Assembly: GCA_963767645.1 (NCBI GenBank)
Contig: CAVYEW010000011.1
Location: forward strand, 1-64,000
Direction: 5' to 3'
Source: DATFDN01 sp963767645
GTDB taxonomy: Bacteria > Pseudomonadota > Alphaproteobacteria > Acetobacterales > Acetobacteraceae
Length of the DNA: 64,000 nucleotides
In this document: in pieces, positions 17,165-25,725 of the stretch
Numbering within the stretch: the stretch's first letter is position 1
How the letters are laid out: every line of letters begins with the position of its first letter
The notes under the pieces: generated by a model
Told to the model about the DNA's origin: nothing
The model's database searches: none
The model's input: only the letters and a program-made list of their open reading frames with translations
Translations under genes and position numbers: made by a program

Positions 17165-18511
17165 ATGAAAGCGTCGAAATCCATCTCTCGTCGCACTGCC
17201 TTGCAGATCGGCGCGGCGGCGAGTGCGCTGCCGCTGGTGCATATCCGGACGGCCGGCGCCGCCGGCAAGCTTGCTGTGGCCTTCTGGGACCATTGGGTGC
17301 CGGACGGCAACAAAATCATGCAAAAGCAGGTCGATGCCTGGGCCGCGAAGAACAAGGTCGACGTATCGGTCGATTTCGTGACGGTCAACAACAACAAGCT
17401 GCTGATGACCGGCGTGGCGGAATCGCAGGCACATGCCGGGCATGACGTCTTCACCTTCCTCAACTGGGAGGTGTTCAACCGGCGCGACAACCTGGCGCCG
17501 GTTGACGACGTCATGGGACGTCTCATCAAGAGCTACGGCGAGGTCGACGGTTCGGCCGCGTATCTGGCGCGTCCGAAGGATCACTGGATCGCGGTGCCGA
17601 CGAGCTCCGGCTCGCAGACCAAGCCCGCCTGCGCGCGCATCAGCTGGATGAAGGCGCACGGCTTCGATCCGGTCGCGGTCTATCCGGCCAAGCCCGAACA
17701 CACCCCGATGCAGGACCAGTGGACATACGACGCGTACCTCAAGCTCGCGGAAGAGGCGGTGAAGGACAACATGACCTTCGCGCTCGGCTGCGGCGGACCC
17801 GTCAACACCGACGGCATCGACCAGATCGGCGCCACTTTCACCGCCTTCGGCGCCGAGCTCGTCGATCGGCAAGGCAAGATGCGGCTCGACACTCCGCAAA
17901 TGCAGCAATGCCTGGAATATTGGCAGAAATACACGAAGTTCATGCCGAGCGAAGCGCAAAGCTTCGATGATGCCTCCAACAACCGGGCACTGATCTCAGG
18001 CAAGAGCGCGCTGATCTTTAATCCGCCATCGGCGTGGGCGGTGGCGCGACGCGACGCTCCGCAGGTGGCGGCGGATTGCTGGACCTTCCCGCCTCCGACC
18101 GGTCCCAAGGGGCGTTTCGTACCGGCACAGTTCTGGTTCTGGGGGGTCTGGTCGTTCAGCAAGAACCAGAGCGCGGGAAAGGAGTTGCTGGAGCACCTGA
18201 TGCAGCGCGAGCAGGTCGAGGAACGCGACAATGTCGTGTTCGGCTACGACCTCCCTCCGTTCCTGAGCATGCGCGACTTCACGATCTGGGAGAAGGTCGA
18301 GCCGCCGCTCGGCACCGTGTACAACTACCCGGTCCGGCCCTGGCATCATGCGCAATCCAACCTCGCCGCCTCGGAGGCGCCCCCCGAGGTCGCGGTGCAG
18401 ATCTATCAGAATGGCATCCATAACGGGATCATTGCGCGCATCAAGGAGGGCCAGAGCATCAAGGATGTCCTGTCCTGGGCGCGTAACCAGATCGAGGGAT
18501 TCCTGATCTGA
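17165..18511 (+). CDS. Tat-exported ABC extracellular solute-binding protein (sugar family), copy B
   Basis: 448 residues; a paralogue of the preceding protein over its full length. Shared segments include 'LPLVHIRTAGAAGK', 'VAFWDHWVPDGN', 'SFDDASNNRALISGK', 'ALIFNPPSAWAVARRDAPQ' and 'QREQVEERDNVVFGYDLPPF'. The Tat signal is S-I-S-R-R-T-A-L-Q-I-G. The two proteins differ in the middle (for example 'ALGCGGPVNTDGIDQIGATFTAFGAELVD'), as expected if they bind different sugars for the same permease. Tandem duplication is the likely origin. An inverted repeat downstream separates it from the permease genes. Confidence 0.9.
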   Translation: MKASKSISRRTALQIGAAASALPLVHIRTAGAAGKLAVAFWDHWVPDGNKIMQKQVDAWAAKNKVDVSVDFVTVNNNKLLMTGVAESQAHAGHDVFTFLNWEVFNRRDNLAPVDDVMGRLIKSYGEVDGSAAYLARPKDHWIAVPTSSGSQTKPACARISWMKAHGFDPVAVYPAKPEHTPMQDQWTYDAYLKLAEEAVKDNMTFALGCGGPVNTDGIDQIGATFTAFGAELVDRQGKMRLDTPQMQQCLEYWQKYTKFMPSEAQSFDDASNNRALISGKSALIFNPPSAWAVARRDAPQVAADCWTFPPPTGPKGRFVPAQFWFWGVWSFSKNQSAGKELLEHLMQREQVEERDNVVFGYDLPPFLSMRDFTIWEKVEPPLGTVYNYPVRPWHHAQSNLAASEAPPEVAVQIYQNGIHNGIIARIKEGQSIKDVLSWARNQIEGFLI

Positions 18512-18522
18512 GGGGGGCCTGA

Positions 18523-18567
18523 CCTCCAGCGCGGACCCGGGCACCACGCTTTTGGGCGCGCTGGAGG
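18523..18567 (+). other. Inverted repeat downstream of the binding-protein genes
   Basis: A perfect 11-bp inverted repeat, CCTCCAGCGCG (18523-18533) and CGCGCTGGAGG (18557-18567), separated by 23 bases and lying just after the copy B stop. There is no U-tract. Its position between abundant binding-protein genes and membrane permeases suits a processing or partial-termination signal. The remainder of the 18512-18778 gap shows no recognisable feature. Confidence 0.55.
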
Positions 18568-18778
18568 GCTTCAGCATCTGAGCCCGGATTAGCCATGCGC
18601 GACGCACCCACCGGGATTGCGCTCCTATTGGCAAGTCGGTAGGGTTCGACGACACCTTCACGAGACAGGGAGGGGCGCCGTGTGCGGTCCCCTTCTAAAC
18701 CGGAGCAGAACGCTCCAGAGACACTGGTAGAACGGAGCCCCAGCGCGATCGGGCGCGGTTCTCCGGAGGAATACGTTC

Positions 18779-18886
18779 ATGTGGGCGGCATCGATCTGCG
18801 CGCGCTCTCTGATAGTACAGAACGCTCGCGTCGGAAGTGAGCGTGGGCCGGGCCGTCCTGAACTATCGGGAGGACAGCATGGCTGA
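18779..18886 (+). CDS. Possible 35-residue leader ORF upstream of the permease
   Basis: A short frame starts at an ATG preceded by a strong CCGGAGGA ribosome-binding site. It encodes 35 residues (beginning M-W-A-A-S-I-C-A-R) and ends at a TGA eight bases inside the permease frame. The overlap could couple translation of the permease to the leader. Composition is ordinary and no family is recognised. It may be a real leader peptide or the site may simply be a chance Shine-Dalgarno; confidence is low. Confidence 0.3.
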   Translation: MWAASICARSLIVQNARVGSERGPGRPELSGGQHG

Positions 18887-19829
18887 CGGCACGAGCGTCG
18901 TCGCCGATCGCGGCGCGCGCTCCATTGCGAGACGGCGTTCAGCGGGCAGTCTGCGCCGCTTTACCCAGAAGCGAAGCAGCATAGCCTTCGCGATGGCGCT
19001 GCCGCTGATCCTGCTGGTCGTCGGGCTGGTGGTCTATCCGGCATTCTACGCGATCTATCTCAGCCTGCTGAACAAGAAGATGACGGCGTTTGTCGGTCTG
19101 AGCCAGTACATCTTCCTGGTGCAGCGGCAGACCTTCAAGCTGGTGATCTTCCAAAGCTGCCTGTTCGCCATCACCTCCGTGGTGTTCAAGGCGATCATCG
19201 GCTTCATCCTGGCGCACCTGATGCACAACGTCAGCGGCCGATCCCAGCGCATCTGGCGCGGGCTGATCCTGGTGCCATGGGTGATTCCGCTGGCGCTGGG
19301 CACCCTGACCTGGTGGTGGATGTTCGACCCGAGCTACTCGGCCTTCAACTGGATCCTCGAGAAGATGGGCTTCCAGCCCGTGCCCTGGCTCGGCGTCGGC
19401 TGGATCGCGCGGTTCTGCACCATCCTGGTCAATGTCTGGTACGGCACGCCGTTCTTCATGATCATGTATCTGGCGGCGCTGAAATCGGTTCCCGATCAGC
19501 TCTATGAGGCGGCCTCGATCGACGGGGCGAACGCGGTGCAGAAGCTGCTCCATGTCACCTTGCCGATGATGCGCAACATCATCTCCATCACCGTGCTGTT
19601 CAGCCTGATCACGACCTTCGCCGATTTCGACATCGTGCGCATCCTCACCGCGGGGGGGCCGGAGGACAAGACGCATGTGTTCGCCACCTATGCCTTCCAG
19701 GTCGGCATTCAGTCGGGGAACATCCCCATGGGTGCCGCGGTCAGCCTGTTCATGTTCCCGATCCTCGCAATCGCGGCCTTTTTCATCCTGCGCGGCGTGA
19801 ACAGGCGCTCCCAGGAGATCGGCGCATGA
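18879..19829 (+). CDS. Carbohydrate ABC transporter permease (MalF/UgpA type)
   Basis: 316 residues from ATG 18879, selected because GGGAGG lies just upstream; a GTG at 18837 in the same frame would add 14 residues. About six membrane segments are visible, the first being 'IAFAMALPLILLVVGLVVYPAFYAIYLSLL'. The EAA loop that contacts the ATPase is 'YEAASIDGANAVQKLLHVTLPMM'. It belongs to the inner-membrane permease pair of a family 1 sugar importer. Its stop overlaps the ATG of the second permease (ATGA). Confidence 0.92.
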   Translation: MADGTSVVADRGARSIARRRSAGSLRRFTQKRSSIAFAMALPLILLVVGLVVYPAFYAIYLSLLNKKMTAFVGLSQYIFLVQRQTFKLVIFQSCLFAITSVVFKAIIGFILAHLMHNVSGRSQRIWRGLILVPWVIPLALGTLTWWWMFDPSYSAFNWILEKMGFQPVPWLGVGWIARFCTILVNVWYGTPFFMIMYLAALKSVPDQLYEAASIDGANAVQKLLHVTLPMMRNIISITVLFSLITTFADFDIVRILTAGGPEDKTHVFATYAFQVGIQSGNIPMGAAVSLFMFPILAIAAFFILRGVNRRSQEIGA

Positions 19830-20725
19830 GCGCGACCACCGCCGGAACCGCCGTCCGACTCCCGCCCCGGCCTCGTGGCGGGAGTCTGGAGAACCGGCGC
19901 CGCTGGGCGCTGTGGGGCAGCTACGCGGCGCTTACCGTGTTCGTGATCGGGTTTCTGGTCCCGCCCTTCTACACGGTGATGACCAGCCTGAAATCCTCGG
20001 CCGAGATCTCGTCCCAGGTCGGCAGTCCCTGGTACGCGCATCACCCGACCTTGCAGAATTTCTGGTATCTGATCACCTACCGTAATTTCCAGCTCTACTA
20101 CCTGAACACGGTGATCGTGACCGTGCTGGTGGTGGCGATCACCATGGTGATCTCGGTATTGTCGGCGTTCAGCCTGGCGCGCATGGGGTTTTGGGGCAGC
20201 AAGACGCTGGCCACCGGCGTTTTCCTGACCTATCTCGTGCCCGCCTCGCTGCTGTTCATCCCGCTGTTCCAGATCGTCGGCTGGTTCGGGCTCATTAACA
20301 GCTTCTGGTGCCTGGTGCTGGTCTATCCGACGCTCAGCGTGCCGTTCTGTACCTGGATCATGATCGGCTACTTCGGCTCGATCCCGAAGGAGTTGGACGA
20401 GGCAGCCCTGATCGACGGCGCGGGCTATCTGCAGATGCTCTGGCGCATCTTCATTCCCGTCGCCATGCCCGGCATCATCGCGGCGACGATCTTCGCCTTC
20501 ACCGTGAGCTGGGGCAACTTCATCTATCCCCTGGCCTATCTCTACACGTCGAACCAGATGGTGCTCACCGTCGGCATCGTCAGCGACCTGATCCGCGGCG
20601 ACGTGTTCGAGTGGGGCAAGATCATGGCGGCGAACCTGCTCGCCTCGTTGCCGCCGATCCTGATTTATGCCTTCCTGATGGACTACTACATTGCCGGCCT
20701 CACCGCTGGCGCGACGAAAGGCTGA
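19826..20725 (+). CDS. Carbohydrate ABC transporter permease (MalG/UgpE type)
   Basis: 299 residues with six likely membrane helices, from 'YAALTVFVIGFLVPPFYTVMTSLK' to the C-terminal 'LASLPPILIYAFLMDYYIAGLTAGATKG', the typical MalG-like ending. The EAA motif is 'LDEAALIDGAGYLQMLWRIFIPVAMPGI'. It pairs with the upstream permease (ATGA overlap) and is followed after eight bases by the ATPase gene. The five genes from 15.7 to 21.8 kb form one importer. Confidence 0.92.
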   Translation: MSATTAGTAVRLPPRPRGGSLENRRRWALWGSYAALTVFVIGFLVPPFYTVMTSLKSSAEISSQVGSPWYAHHPTLQNFWYLITYRNFQLYYLNTVIVTVLVVAITMVISVLSAFSLARMGFWGSKTLATGVFLTYLVPASLLFIPLFQIVGWFGLINSFWCLVLVYPTLSVPFCTWIMIGYFGSIPKELDEAALIDGAGYLQMLWRIFIPVAMPGIIAATIFAFTVSWGNFIYPLAYLYTSNQMVLTVGIVSDLIRGDVFEWGKIMAANLLASLPPILIYAFLMDYYIAGLTAGATKG

Positions 20726-20733
20726 GGAACGCC

Positions 20734-21834
20734 ATGTCTGAAGTGTCTGTCCGCAAGGTCGTCAAGGAGTACGAGGGCGGGGTCCAGGCGGTGAAAGGGA
20801 TCGACCTCGAGATCAAGGACCACGAGTTCGTGGTGCTGGTCGGCCCCTCCGGCTGCGGCAAGTCCACGACCTTGCGGATGATCGCGGGGCTCGAGGACAT
20901 CAGCGCGGGCGAGATATGGATCGGCGGCGACGTGGTCAACGACGTTCCCCCGCGCGACCGCGATATCGCCATGGTGTTCCAGAACTACGCGCTCTATCCG
21001 CATATGAGCGTGTTCGACAACATGGCGTTCGGCCTCAAGCTGCGGAAGTTTCCGAAGGATGAGATCAAGCGCCGGGTCAACGAAGCCGGCCGCATCCTGG
21101 ACATCAGCCAGCTCCTGGAACGCAAGCCGAAGGCGCTGTCCGGCGGTCAGCGGCAGCGCGTCGCCATGGGCCGGGCGATCGTGCGCAACCCCAAGGTGTT
21201 CCTGTTCGACGAGCCCCTGTCCAACCTGGACGCCAAGCTGCGCGTGCAGATGCGCACCGAGATCAAGAAGGTCCATCAGACGGTCAAAACCACGACCGTC
21301 TATGTCACCCACGACCAGGTGGAGGCGATGACGCTCGCCGATCGCGTCGTGGTCATGAACCAGGGCATCATCGAGCAGGTCGGCTCGCCGCAGGAGCTGT
21401 ATCATAACCCTGCTACGCGCTTCGTCGCCGGCTTCATCGGCAGCCCGGCGATGAATTTTCTGCCGTGTCGGGTCGAGAACGGCAGCGATGGCTTGGCATT
21501 GCGGGTCAACGACCGGATCGTGCTGCCGGTCCCCGCCGCGCGCGTCGACCGGTACGGTCCCTACAAGGGCAGGGAGATGGTGCTCGGCATCCGCCCGGAG
21601 CATCTGTTTGACTTCCATAACGACAACCGCCCTGGCTGGGGGCGCATGGACGCACCGGTCGACGTCGTCGAGCCGATGGGCATGGAGACCATGGTCCATT
21701 TCTTCATCGACGGCGTGCCGGTCTGCGCACGCTGCGAGCCGACGACCAAGGCCGAGCCGGGCGAGTTGCTGCCCCTCACCGTGGATCTCAACCAGATGCA
21801 TCTGATGGAGGCGGCCTCCGGCCGGGTCGTCTAG
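20734..21834 (+). CDS. ugpC: Sugar ABC transporter ATP-binding protein (UgpC/MsmK type)
   Basis: 366 residues from ATG 20734. Walker A is G-P-S-G-C-G-K-S-T, the Q-loop 'MVFQNYALYPHMSV', the signature L-S-G-G-Q-R-Q-R-V-A-M-G-R-A, Walker B 'VFLFDEPLSNLDAKL', and the H-loop 'YVTHDQ'. A C-terminal TOBE/OB region (about 240-366) includes 'REMVLGIRPEHL', typical of the MalK/UgpC subfamily. It powers the two permeases upstream from the cytosolic side. The symbol reflects family, not proven substrate. About 110 bp with no visible feature follow. Confidence 0.93.
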   Translation: MSEVSVRKVVKEYEGGVQAVKGIDLEIKDHEFVVLVGPSGCGKSTTLRMIAGLEDISAGEIWIGGDVVNDVPPRDRDIAMVFQNYALYPHMSVFDNMAFGLKLRKFPKDEIKRRVNEAGRILDISQLLERKPKALSGGQRQRVAMGRAIVRNPKVFLFDEPLSNLDAKLRVQMRTEIKKVHQTVKTTTVYVTHDQVEAMTLADRVVVMNQGIIEQVGSPQELYHNPATRFVAGFIGSPAMNFLPCRVENGSDGLALRVNDRIVLPVPAARVDRYGPYKGREMVLGIRPEHLFDFHNDNRPGWGRMDAPVDVVEPMGMETMVHFFIDGVPVCARCEPTTKAEPGELLPLTVDLNQMHLMEAASGRVV

Positions 21835-21943
21835 GCGGTATCGCCGCGAGGGCGGAGGGCTAGGCAGGCTGGCACATCCATGCCGATCAACCGGTCGGCA
21901 ACCGCTCCTTGTCAGATCGCCGTCGTCGCCGATGTGTCGGTGA

Positions 21944-23386
21944 ATGGCTGGGTCCATCGTCTGGTTCCGCAATGATCTGCGCCTGTCCGACCACGCGGCC
22001 CTGACTGCCGCGGCCGAGAGCGGGCACTCCGTGCTGGCCGTCTATGTTCTCGACGAAGCCGCCGCGGGGGCCTGGGCTCCCGGCGGGGCAGCGCGTTGGT
22101 GGCTGCACCACAGCCTGACCGCGTTGAACACGAGCCTGCGCCGGCTGGGCGGGGAGCTGATCCTGCGCCGAGGCCCGGCCGTCGAGCACATACGCTCGAT
22201 GCTGCGCGAGGCAGGCGCGGTGGCGCTGCACGCGGGCCAAGCCGTGGAGCCGTGGGCGCGGGTCCAGGAAGCCGAGCTTGGGGCGGCACTGGCCGAGGAT
22301 GGGGTGGCGGTCCATTGGCACCGCACGGTTACGCTGTTCGATCAGGACAATCTGCGCACAAGAAGCGGCGGACCGTTCCACGTCTATTCGCCGTTCGCCC
22401 GAACCTGCATGGCAACAGGCGGCCCGCCCCCGCCCTTGCCCGCGCCGGTGCACCTGGCACGCCCGATACGCCTGCCGCGCTCCGATCGGCTGCAGGATTG
22501 GGATCTGCTGCCCACAAACCCGGACTGGGCCGGCGAGATCGGCTCCGTCTGGAGCACGGGAGAAGCGGCGGCGCAGGACCGTTTGCACCGCTTCACCGCC
22601 GCGGCGTTGGCCGACTACGCCGCCGGGCGGGACCGGCCGAGGGCAGAGGGTACCTCCCGCCTCTCCCCGCATCTGCACTGGGGGGAGATTTCTCCAACGC
22701 AGGTCTGGCACGCCGCACGGGCGACCGAGGGACGAGGCAGCGGGAAATTCATAGACGAATTGCTGTGGCGCGAATTCAGCACCCATCTCCTGTGGCATCA
22801 GCCGCATTTGCCCGAGCGTCCGCTGCGCTCCGCGTTCGATGCGATGACGTGGCGCGACGACCTGGCAGGGCTCGCGGCGTGGCAGCAAGGTCGGACCGGC
22901 ATCCCGATCGTCGATGCCGGCATGCGTCAGCTCTGGCGCACCGGCTGGATGCACAATCGGGTCCGCCTGATCGCGGGTTCGTTCCTGGTCAAGCATCTCC
23001 TGATCGATTGGCGGATCGGAGAGGCATGGTTCTGGGATACGCTGGTCGATGCCGACCTGGCCAACAACAGCGCGAGTTGGCAATGGGTCGCGGGCGCAGG
23101 CACTGATTCGGCGCCTTTCGTGCGCATCTTCAATCCCGTGTTGCAGGCACGGAAATTCGACCCGGACGGCGATTACGTCCGGGCCTTCGTCCCGGAACTC
23201 GCGCGGCTACCGGCGCCGTACATCCATGAGCCCTGGAATGCATCGGAGGCGGTGCTGCGCGACGCCGGTGTCGAGCTTGGCCGCACCTATCCACGGCCGA
23301 TCCTCGATCTGGCGGCTGGCCGCGCGCGCGCCTTGGCCGCCTATGCTGGCCTGGGGAACGGCGGCGAGCCCGGCCGGATCGCGTGA
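21944..23386 (+). CDS. phrB: Deoxyribodipyrimidine photolyase (class I CPD)
   Basis: 480 residues. The N-terminal alpha/beta antenna-chromophore domain begins 'SIVWFRNDLRLSDHAALTAAAES'. The C-terminal FAD-binding domain has 'TSRLSPHLHWGEISPTQVWHA', 'GIPIVDAGMRQLWRTGWMHNRVRLI', 'SFLVKHLLIDWRIGEAWFWDTLVDADLANNSASWQWVAG' and 'PDGDYVRAFVPEL'. The Trp-rich segment is typical of class I photolyases, which use light to split pyrimidine dimers. Its TGA overlaps the GTG start of the phosphoesterase gene, so both are likely co-expressed. Confidence 0.95.
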   Translation: MAGSIVWFRNDLRLSDHAALTAAAESGHSVLAVYVLDEAAAGAWAPGGAARWWLHHSLTALNTSLRRLGGELILRRGPAVEHIRSMLREAGAVALHAGQAVEPWARVQEAELGAALAEDGVAVHWHRTVTLFDQDNLRTRSGGPFHVYSPFARTCMATGGPPPPLPAPVHLARPIRLPRSDRLQDWDLLPTNPDWAGEIGSVWSTGEAAAQDRLHRFTAAALADYAAGRDRPRAEGTSRLSPHLHWGEISPTQVWHAARATEGRGSGKFIDELLWREFSTHLLWHQPHLPERPLRSAFDAMTWRDDLAGLAAWQQGRTGIPIVDAGMRQLWRTGWMHNRVRLIAGSFLVKHLLIDWRIGEAWFWDTLVDADLANNSASWQWVAGAGTDSAPFVRIFNPVLQARKFDPDGDYVRAFVPELARLPAPYIHEPWNASEAVLRDAGVELGRTYPRPILDLAAGRARALAAYAGLGNGGEPGRIA

Positions 23387-24132
23387 GCCCGCTGCGGCTC
23401 CCGCCGGGCGTGCCCTTGCGCGTGGTGGGGGACGTGCATGGCGACGCCACCGGGTTCGCATGGGCGGCCGCCACGGACCGCTTCGTCGTGCAACTCGGCG
23501 ACTTGGTTGACCAAGGACCGCGCAGCGACGAGGCGCTGAGGATCATGTTCCGCCTGATCGACGCCGGGCAGGGGCTATTTCTCCTCGGCAACCACGACCA
23601 CAAACTCGCCCGCGCGCTGGCCGGCCAGACGGTGCGGCTCGACCCCGGGCTGGAGGTTACGCTGCGGCAGCTCGATCCGGCGATCCGTGATCGTGCGCTG
23701 GCCGAGATTGTCCGGGCGCCGGCTTGGCTGAGGGCCGGAGACCGGCTGTTCGTACATGCCGGTTTTCACACCGCCATGCTCGACAGTCCGGCGCCCCTGA
23801 TCGGCTTGGCGCGCGCGACGGGAGCAGTCGCGCGCGCCCTGTTCGGCGAACCGACAGGAAGGCTTCAGCCCGACGGCTACCCCGAACGCAGCCTGCGCTG
23901 GGTTGATCGCATTCCGGCAGGTCTTACCGTCTATTGTGGCCATGACCGCCGCAGCACGGATGGACGCCCCTATGTGCGGCGCGGAGCCGCGGGCGGCACC
24001 GCCGTGTTCCTGGATACGGGGGCGGGGAAGGGCGGCCATCTCTCGTGGATCGACCTTCCGCCCTCCCCCAAAGGGAGCGAGGGCGCGGTGGGCAATACTC
24101 CCTCTCCCGCCTGCGGGAGAGGGGTGGGATGA
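23383..24132 (+). CDS. Metallophosphoesterase (calcineurin-like), tail encoded by a repeat
   Basis: 249 residues from a GTG overlapping the photolyase stop (GTGA). The binuclear-metal motifs are in order: G-D-V-H-G-D, G-D-L-V-D-Q-G-P, G-N-H-D-H-K, 'LFVHAG' and 'YCGHD', as in PrpA-like Ser/Thr or nucleotide phosphatases. The last 26 or so residues (P-P-S-P-K-G-S-E-G ... P-S-P-A-C-G-R-G) are translated from the GC-rich intergenic palindrome, so the ancestral stop was probably lost when the repeat inserted. Substrate unknown; pairing with phrB hints at DNA-damage or stress signalling. Confidence 0.85.
   Translation: MSPLRLPPGVPLRVVGDVHGDATGFAWAAATDRFVVQLGDLVDQGPRSDEALRIMFRLIDAGQGLFLLGNHDHKLARALAGQTVRLDPGLEVTLRQLDPAIRDRALAEIVRAPAWLRAGDRLFVHAGFHTAMLDSPAPLIGLARATGAVARALFGEPTGRLQPDGYPERSLRWVDRIPAGLTVYCGHDRRSTDGRPYVRRGAAGGTAVFLDTGAGKGGHLSWIDLPPSPKGSEGAVGNTPSPACGRGVG
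24061..24129. repeat. GC-rich palindromic repeat, copy 3 (degenerate, inside a gene end)
   Basis: Same CCCTCCCGC/GCGGGAGGG-type arms as the copies at 7.8 and 15.3 kb. The right arm forms a tight hairpin with an 11-bp stem, CCCTCTCCCGC, loop CT, GCGGGAGAGGG (24100-24123). It lies at the convergent end of the phosphoesterase and DUF3618 genes and could serve as a two-way terminator. It also encodes the last residues of the phosphoesterase. Confidence 0.68.
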
Positions 24133-24142
24133 GGGTCGCGGG

Positions 24143-25336
24143 CTACGTACGGGCGCGCGGTTGGCCAGGGGAACTGGCCGGAGAACTGGCAGCGGTATTC
24201 GCGGTAGCATTGGCCGCGACGTCGCGCGCGGCGCCCCGCGCCGCATCGCCCATCTCCCCGGCATGACGCTGCGCCTGCCCGGCCAGGTCGCTGGCCGCAT
24301 CCTTGGCCGCGCCTCCCAACTCGCTGGCGTGCTGAACGGCCTCCTGCACGGTCTGTCGGCCGGCATCCATTGCCGCCTGGACCACCTCCGACCCCCGGTT
24401 CACCGCTTCTTGCACAACTCCTTGCACCGCGGTGCGGGCGTCGTGGGCGGCGTCGCCCAGGTACTCGCGCTCGATCTCGGTCGGCGGCAGCAGCGCCCCG
24501 AGCACCGCGCCGACCGCCATCCCCACGGCGCCCAGCAGGACGGGGTTGTCGCTGAGCGCGGCCAGCATTCCGCTACCCGCGCCGCCGGCACTACGTCGCG
24601 CCTGTCTCATGCTGTAGGAGGCGGCGTCGCTCAGGCGTCGCCCCTGGTCGCCGATCTGACTGCCGAGAGAGGACGCCTGATCACCCATGCGGTTGCCCAG
24701 AGACGAGGCCTGATCGCGCAGATCGTGCGCGGTGCCGGTCACGCGATCGCTAGCACTTTGCATGGCATCCCCCAGGCTCGCGCCCATTGAACTGATCCTC
24801 TCCGACGCGCCGGACACGGCGCCGCTGATCCGGTCGCGGGCGGCAAACAGCGCCTCCTGAACCCGTTCGGCATACGACTCGGCCGTCTCCTGCGCGGAGC
24901 GCGCAACGCCAAGCACCTTGCCCCGCGCGTCGGTGACACGGCTGCGGTAATCGACGTCGGATTCCCCGGTCTGGCGCACCACGGACTGGCCTGCGGTCCA
25001 GGCCCGCGTCATCAAATCATCCTGGGGCGAGCGCAGCCTGGTCGTGCGCAGATGCGATTCCCGATACGCGGCGGGATCGCGCGCGCCGGACATCAGCCAG
25101 GCCAGGCCGATGCCCACCAGCGCCACCGGGATCGGCCGCTCCCGCACCGCCACGCCGAGATTGCGGGTGAAATCGACGCCCTCGCGCGTCCGCAGCAGAT
25201 CGAGCCCTTCATCGACGATCTGTCCCGGCGACAACCGCTTGCCAAGTTCCGAGAGCCTTGTGTCCAGCCGGCTCCTCGTCTCTTGCAGATCGCGCTCGAT
25301 CACGTCGGGATCGTCCGTCGTCGTATGCACCGCCAT
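24143..25336 (-). CDS. DUF3618 domain protein with long amphipathic repeats
   Basis: 397 residues. The N-terminal 45 or so ('DPDVIERDLQETRSRLDTRLSELGKRLSPGQIVDEGLDLLR') match DUF3618. A short hydrophobic segment ('RPIPVALVGIGLAWLMSG') follows. Residues 100-240 are repeated amphipathic helices of apolipoprotein type ('GNRMGDQASSLGSQIGDQG'). A second membrane segment ('NPVLLGAVGMAVGAVLGALL') precedes an Ala-rich helical tail. The start overlaps the holin-like stop (TGATG). Such proteins are often encoded beside holin-like proteins in stress-responsive loci; the molecular role is unknown. Confidence 0.85.
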   Translation of the reverse strand: MAVHTTTDDPDVIERDLQETRSRLDTRLSELGKRLSPGQIVDEGLDLLRTREGVDFTRNLGVAVRERPIPVALVGIGLAWLMSGARDPAAYRESHLRTTRLRSPQDDLMTRAWTAGQSVVRQTGESDVDYRSRVTDARGKVLGVARSAQETAESYAERVQEALFAARDRISGAVSGASERISSMGASLGDAMQSASDRVTGTAHDLRDQASSLGNRMGDQASSLGSQIGDQGRRLSDAASYSMRQARRSAGGAGSGMLAALSDNPVLLGAVGMAVGAVLGALLPPTEIEREYLGDAAHDARTAVQGVVQEAVNRGSEVVQAAMDAGRQTVQEAVQHASELGGAAKDAASDLAGQAQRHAGEMGDAARGAARDVAANATANTAASSPASSPGQPRART

Positions 25337-25725
25337 CAGATGTGCTCCTTCACCACGCGCGCGTCCTGGCTCACGTTGCGCGTCAGACGCTCCGGCTTAA
25401 GCCCCGCGAGCGACAACATCTTGACACCGGTATAGGCCAGCCCGCCCCCGGCGGCGATGATCACCAGGCCGATGATGAGCAACGCCGCCCACACCGGGAG
25501 GACGATCGCCAATGCCGCGGCGGCGGCCAACAGTAGCACGACGAGGCCGGCGAAGCCGACCACCATCCCGCCGACCAGCCAGATCGCGGCGGTGATGACA
25601 CGGCTCAGCTTGCGGTCCAGCTCGATGCGCGCCAGCGCCAGCTCGCCGCGGATTAGATCCTGCGCGTCCTGCAGCACATCGGCGACGATCTCGCGCAGCG
25701 TCCGCCCGCCGCGCACCTCATCCAT
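25336..25725 (-). CDS. Phage holin family (DUF1469-type) membrane protein
   Basis: 129 residues starting at ATG 25725. The cytosolic N-terminus ('TLREIVADVLQDAQDLIRGELALARIELDRKL') matches the DUF1469/Phage_holin_3_6 family. Two adjacent transmembrane segments follow ('ITAAIWLVGGMVVGFAGLVVLLLAAAAALAIVL' and 'WAALLIIGLVIIAAGGGLAYTGVKML'). Despite the family name these are chromosomal, stress-associated proteins, not lysis genes. The start lies inside the end of the upstream gene (8-base overlap) and the stop overlaps the DUF3618 start, so the three genes form one operon. Confidence 0.88.
   Translation of the reverse strand: MDEVRGGRTLREIVADVLQDAQDLIRGELALARIELDRKLSRVITAAIWLVGGMVVGFAGLVVLLLAAAAALAIVLPVWAALLIIGLVIIAAGGGLAYTGVKMLSLAGLKPERLTRNVSQDARVVKEHI

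Noticed and set aside
25336..25725. Prophage lysis gene
   Set aside because: The holin family name is misleading; no other phage genes are near and the operon is stress-type.
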